Source: Rhizobium sp. R635
GTDB taxonomy: Bacteria; Pseudomonadota; Alphaproteobacteria; Rhizobiales; Rhizobiaceae
Reading direction: 5' to 3'
DNA length: 64,000 bases
Assembly (NCBI RefSeq): GCF_002211285.1
Contig: NZ_LOKX01000034.1
Location: 248,001 to 312,000 of the forward strand
Positions within the stretch are counted from its first letter, which is position 1, and each line of letters begins with the position of its first letter. A program made the position numbers and the translations under genes. Below are positions 61,092 to 64,000 of this stretch, one piece after another. The notes below the pieces were generated by a model. That model was not told where the DNA came from. It did not search any database and worked only from the letters and a program-made list of their open reading frames with translations.

Positions 61092-61197
61092 TTTGATCTC
61101 CAGATTGCGGACATGATTTTCCCTTCTCCGGCCGCCGTCTTTCTGGCCCGCCGGAAGCTGTGCGCTTGCGCTGTCTCTTGTGTGGTGCCGTCAGCCG

Positions 61198-62019
61198 TTA
61201 GGGTGCCGGCGGCGGCTGCCCTTCGTGGCTGGCCATGTAGGTGTCTATCTGCGCTTCGAGGCCGGCCATGGTTTCGCCGCCGGCCATCAGGTCGGTAATT
61301 TCCTCGCGGCTCTTCTCGCCCCTGCGGAAATCGGCGGCGATGGCCCCACGGATGAGCACTGCGAAATGATCGCCGACCGCCATCGCATGCATGACCTGAT
61401 GGGTGATGAAGATTACCGCCAGGCCCCGCCGCTTCGCCTCGTTGACGATCCGCAGCACGTGTGCCGCCTGCTTGACGCCGAGCGCGGCCGTGGGTTCGTC
61501 GAGGATCAGCACACGCGCCCCGAAATGCACGGCCCGCGCAATCGCCAGCGACTGGCGTTCGCCGCCCGAAAGCCCGCCGACGAGACGATCGCCATCATCG
61601 ATCCGGGTGATGCCGAAATCCTGCACGGCCTTGACCGCAATCTCGTTGGCCTTCCTGCGGTCATAGACCTTGAACGGCCCCCAGCCCTTCGTCGGCTCGA
61701 CGCCGACGAAGAAGGAGCGACCGATCGACATCAGCGGAAATGTGCCGCCGAACTGATGCACCGTCGAGATGCCCTTTTCCTGTGCCTCGCGCGGTCCGCT
61801 GAATTCGACCGGCGCACCGTCCATCAGGATGGTGCCGCGCGTCGGTTTGTGGACCCCGGCAAGCGTCTTGATCAGTGTCGACTTGCCGGCGCCGTTGTCG
61901 CCGAGTAGGCAGAGCACTTCGCCCGCCCGGACCTTGAGCGAGATGTCGTGCAGCACGTCGATCGGACCGAAGCTCTTGTCGACGTTTTGAAGTTCAAGGA
62001 TCGCAATATTGTCAGACAT
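61198..62019 (-). CDS. Sugar ABC importer ATPase, single-domain (FrcA-like)
   Basis: The 273-residue ATPase has Walker A GDNGAGKST near residue 40, the Q-loop region VHQFGGTFPLMSIGRSFFVG, signature LSGGERQS near 150 and Walker B VLILDEPTAALG near 170, with the H-loop FITHQ. It has one nucleotide-binding domain, like FrcA, not the fused double domain of RbsA. It serves the two permeases encoded just upstream (8 bp). The frame open to 62499 is not used. Confidence 0.9.
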   Translation of the reverse strand: MSDNIAILELQNVDKSFGPIDVLHDISLKVRAGEVLCLLGDNGAGKSTLIKTLAGVHKPTRGTILMDGAPVEFSGPREAQEKGISTVHQFGGTFPLMSIGRSFFVGVEPTKGWGPFKVYDRRKANEIAVKAVQDFGITRIDDGDRLVGGLSGGERQSLAIARAVHFGARVLILDEPTAALGVKQAAHVLRIVNEAKRRGLAVIFITHQVMHAMAVGDHFAVLIRGAIAADFRRGEKSREEITDLMAGGETMAGLEAQIDTYMASHEGQPPPAP

Positions 62020-62027
62020 GGTAACGC

Positions 62028-63026
62028 TCACTTGTTTTTCTTCGACACGAAGCTCAGCGCCATCTGCCGGAACGTGTCGTTCATCAGGACGGCGGCCATC
62101 AGCATCACGCCGATGATCAGGTTGGACCAGTTGCGGTCGATATCGGTGAAGTAGATGCCCTGGTTGACGACGGCGAAGGTCAGCGCCCCGAGAAAGATCC
62201 CGGCGACGGAACCGAAGCCGCCCGTGAGCAGCACGCCGCCCACCACGATCGAGACGATCGTATTGAAGATGTAGTTCATGCCGCCCGAGACCTGCGCGGA
62301 ATTGAAGAGGATGGCGCCGCACATTCCGACGAAAGAAGCGGCCGTGCTCGACAGAACGAAGAGAGCGATCCTCAGCCGATCCGTCGGGATGCCGGCATTG
62401 CGGGCGCTCACCTCGTCTCCTCCCATCGCGAAGATCCAGTTGCCGTAGCGGGTTGCGTGCAGCACGAAACCGAAGACCAGGGTCAGCACGAGCCACCACA
62501 GGATGATCACCTGGAATTTGCCCTGGATGAGATCGCCGAACACCGTCTTTGCCCAGGCCGGCGCATTGAGCGGGACCGAAGCGGCTCCGGTCAGAATGAC
62601 CGATCCCGCGAGAACGAGGCCCTGCACCGCGACCAGCGTGCCAAGCGTGATGATCAGCGAGGGCACGCTCGTGCGCACCGCCAGCAAGCCGTTGACCAGC
62701 CCGACGAGAACGCCGATGGCAAGCGCGCCCAGCATGCCGACGACGATCGGTAACTCGTAATAGCCCGAGAGGATCGCGATCGACATCGAGCCTGCCGGGA
62801 TCATCGCGCCGATCGAGATATCGAGCTCGCCCGATATCATCAGGAGGCCGACGGGTAAGGCGACGATGCCGAGATTGGCCGCGAAATTGATCCAGCTTGC
62901 CGCGCCGAAGAGCGCACCGAGGCTCACGCCGCCGAAGGCGACATAGAAGGCAATCACCGCCACGAAGCTCAACACGGCGCCGAATTCGGGACGGCGCACA
63001 AAATGTCCCATGGAAAAGCCGCTCAT
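62028..63026 (-). CDS. Sugar ABC importer permease (RbsC/FrcC family), copy B
   Basis: The 332-residue membrane protein has about 9-10 helices and family motifs LMISGELDISIGAMIP near residue 65, VRTSVPSLIITLGTL near 118, GNWIFAMGGDEVSARNAGIPTDRL near 200 and GVLLTGGFGSVAGIFLG near 272. It is highly similar to the upstream permease. The ATG at 63026 follows GAGGGCG; earlier in-frame codons encode an arginine-rich run and are unlikely. It lies 10 bp after copy A. Confidence 0.92.
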   Translation of the reverse strand: MSGFSMGHFVRRPEFGAVLSFVAVIAFYVAFGGVSLGALFGAASWINFAANLGIVALPVGLLMISGELDISIGAMIPAGSMSIAILSGYYELPIVVGMLGALAIGVLVGLVNGLLAVRTSVPSLIITLGTLVAVQGLVLAGSVILTGAASVPLNAPAWAKTVFGDLIQGKFQVIILWWLVLTLVFGFVLHATRYGNWIFAMGGDEVSARNAGIPTDRLRIALFVLSSTAASFVGMCGAILFNSAQVSGGMNYIFNTIVSIVVGGVLLTGGFGSVAGIFLGALTFAVVNQGIYFTDIDRNWSNLIIGVMLMAAVLMNDTFRQMALSFVSKKNK

Positions 63027-63036
63027 CTCCCCGCCC

Positions 63037-64000
63037 TCACTTCTTCTTCGCCGCATAGGACATCGCCATCAGCCGGAACTTGTCGTTCATCATCACGGCG
63101 AGCAGCAGGAGCGCTCCGATGATGACGCTGCCGAGATTGGGGTCGATGCCGGTGAAATAGATGCCTTGGTTGACGATCGCAAAAGTCAGCGTGCCGAAGA
63201 CGATGCCGACCACCGATCCAGCGCCCCCGGTCAGGAGCACGCCGCCGATGACCACGCACATGATCGAATTGAAGATGAAGGATTGCCCACCGAGCACCTG
63301 CGCGCTTTGATAGACCAGCACCTGGCTGACGCCGACGAAAGCGGCGGAAAAGCCGGACAGCATGTAAAGCGCGATAGTCAGTCGTTCCGTCGGAATGCCG
63401 GCGTTGCGGGCCGAAACCTTGTCGCCGCCGAGAGCGAAGATCCAGTTGCCCACGGGCGAGATGTGCAGCAGCCAGAAGAACGCCGCCACGAACAAGCCCC
63501 ACCAGAAGATCGTCACCTGGAACATGCCGCCGACGAAATCGCCGAGCAGCGCTTTGACGCTCGGGCTCGGCACGAGCGACACGCCGGTGCTGCCGGCGAT
63601 CAGCACGGTGAAGCCCAGCGTCAGCCCCATGACGCCGAACATCGAACCGATCGTGATGATCAGAGAAGGCACACGGGTGCGGTTGACGAGATAACCGTTG
63701 AAGAAGCCGACGATGAGCCCGACGCCCAGGCCGGCGGAAATGCCCACAATCTCGGGAAGGCCGTAATGGCCCGATATGATCGCCATCGTCAGCGATGCCG
63801 CCGGAATGACTGCGCCGATCGAGAGATCCATTTCACCCGCGATCATCAGGAGCCCGATCGGAAGGGCGACGATGCCGATCTCGGCGGCGACGTTCAGCCA
63901 GCTCGCATAACCCGCTGAAGACAGGAAGACCGTGCCGCCGACCAGGCCGAAGAAAACGAACACCGCGACCAGCCCCAACAGCGCGCCCGCTTCGGGACGG
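63037..64000 (-). CDS. Sugar ABC importer permease (RbsC/FrcC family), copy A, 5' end outside window
   Basis: The 320 visible residues begin inside the protein (RPEAGALLGLVAVFVFFG), which aligns with residue 12 onward of copy B, so only a short N-terminal piece lies beyond base 64000. Shared motifs include IVALPIGLLMIAGEMDLSIGA, NRTRVPSLIITIGS, WIFALGGDKVSARNAGIP and GGVLLTGGAGSVVGI. The two permeases probably form a heterodimer. The binding-protein gene is not in the window and is expected further upstream. Confidence 0.92.
   Translation of the reverse strand, partial: RPEAGALLGLVAVFVFFGLVGGTVFLSSAGYASWLNVAAEIGIVALPIGLLMIAGEMDLSIGAVIPAASLTMAIISGHYGLPEIVGISAGLGVGLIVGFFNGYLVNRTRVPSLIITIGSMFGVMGLTLGFTVLIAGSTGVSLVPSPSVKALLGDFVGGMFQVTIFWWGLFVAAFFWLLHISPVGNWIFALGGDKVSARNAGIPTERLTIALYMLSGFSAAFVGVSQVLVYQSAQVLGGQSFIFNSIMCVVIGGVLLTGGAGSVVGIVFGTLTFAIVNQGIYFTGIDPNLGSVIIGALLLLAVMMNDKFRLMAMSYAAKKK

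Noticed and set aside
1..64000. CRISPR arrays, insertion sequences, prophage or integrase genes, tRNA or rRNA genes
   Set aside because: No spaced identical repeats, transposase or integrase motifs, terminal inverted repeats, or cloverleaf-like sequences were noticed on reading. A dedicated tRNA and repeat search was not possible.

Overview
The window is high-GC alphaproteobacterial DNA, gene-dense and without RNA genes, insertion sequences or CRISPR arrays that I can see. Gene content and style (ugp transporter, ExoF/ExoY-like exopolysaccharide genes, many carbohydrate ABC importers, ROK and LysR regulators, Gfo/Idh/MocA dehydrogenases paired with TIM-barrel isomerases) point to a rhizobium, most likely the Rhizobium leguminosarum/etli group. 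This assignment is inference from content, not from a marker gene.

Layout. (1) 1-17,210 is rich in efflux: an RND pump (permease cut by the window start, adaptor) behind an alpha/beta-hydrolase-like gene whose nucleophile motif is broken, with a divergent LysR gene; an SDR/LysR divergent pair; a small acidic protein and an alkyladenine DNA glycosylase; a marR-emrA-emrB operon with 8-nt start/stop overlaps; a CPA1 cation/proton antiporter; and a second complete RND adaptor-permease pair. (2) 17,220-22,751 holds single metabolic genes: PPP phosphatase, SfnB-like flavoprotein, Rrf2 regulator, SDR, hydroxypyruvate-isomerase-like barrel, AhpD-like protein, cupin. (3) 22,758-27,172 is ugpBAEC (glycerol-3-phosphate import). 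(4) 27,535-35,035 is a ROK repressor divergent from a six-gene operon (binding protein, two permeases, SIS-domain protein, PfkB kinase, ATPase). Its composition equals that of the fructosamine (frl) operons plus a dedicated ATPase, so an Amadori-compound pathway is my leading hypothesis. A clear palindrome lies between the two.

(5) 35,055-54,273 is a Wzx/Wzy-type exopolysaccharide locus: GH16 glycanase, Wzx flippase, two GT4 enzymes and a Crp-like regulator on the minus strand; then phosphoglycosyl transferase, co-polymerase, GT2, Wza/ExoF-like export protein, putative Wzy, GT8 and another glycosyltransferase on the plus strand; and an acyltransferase. A module made of Crp-like regulator, divergent phosphoglycosyl transferase and a small opposite-strand membrane protein occurs twice. 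In the second copy the transferase has lost several residues expected for catalysis and the four genes found inside copy 1 are absent. Both copies share an AT-rich intergenic region of about 450 bp. This duplicated, partly degenerate module is the most interesting thing in the window.

(6) 54,476-56,788 is a membrane PQQ glucose dehydrogenase. (7) 56,940-64,000 is a minus-strand operon running out of the window: two tandem-duplicated sugar permeases, a single ABC ATPase, an IolH-like barrel, two Gfo/Idh/MocA dehydrogenases and another isomerase-like barrel, suggesting uptake and oxidation of an inositol-like or keto-sugar substrate.
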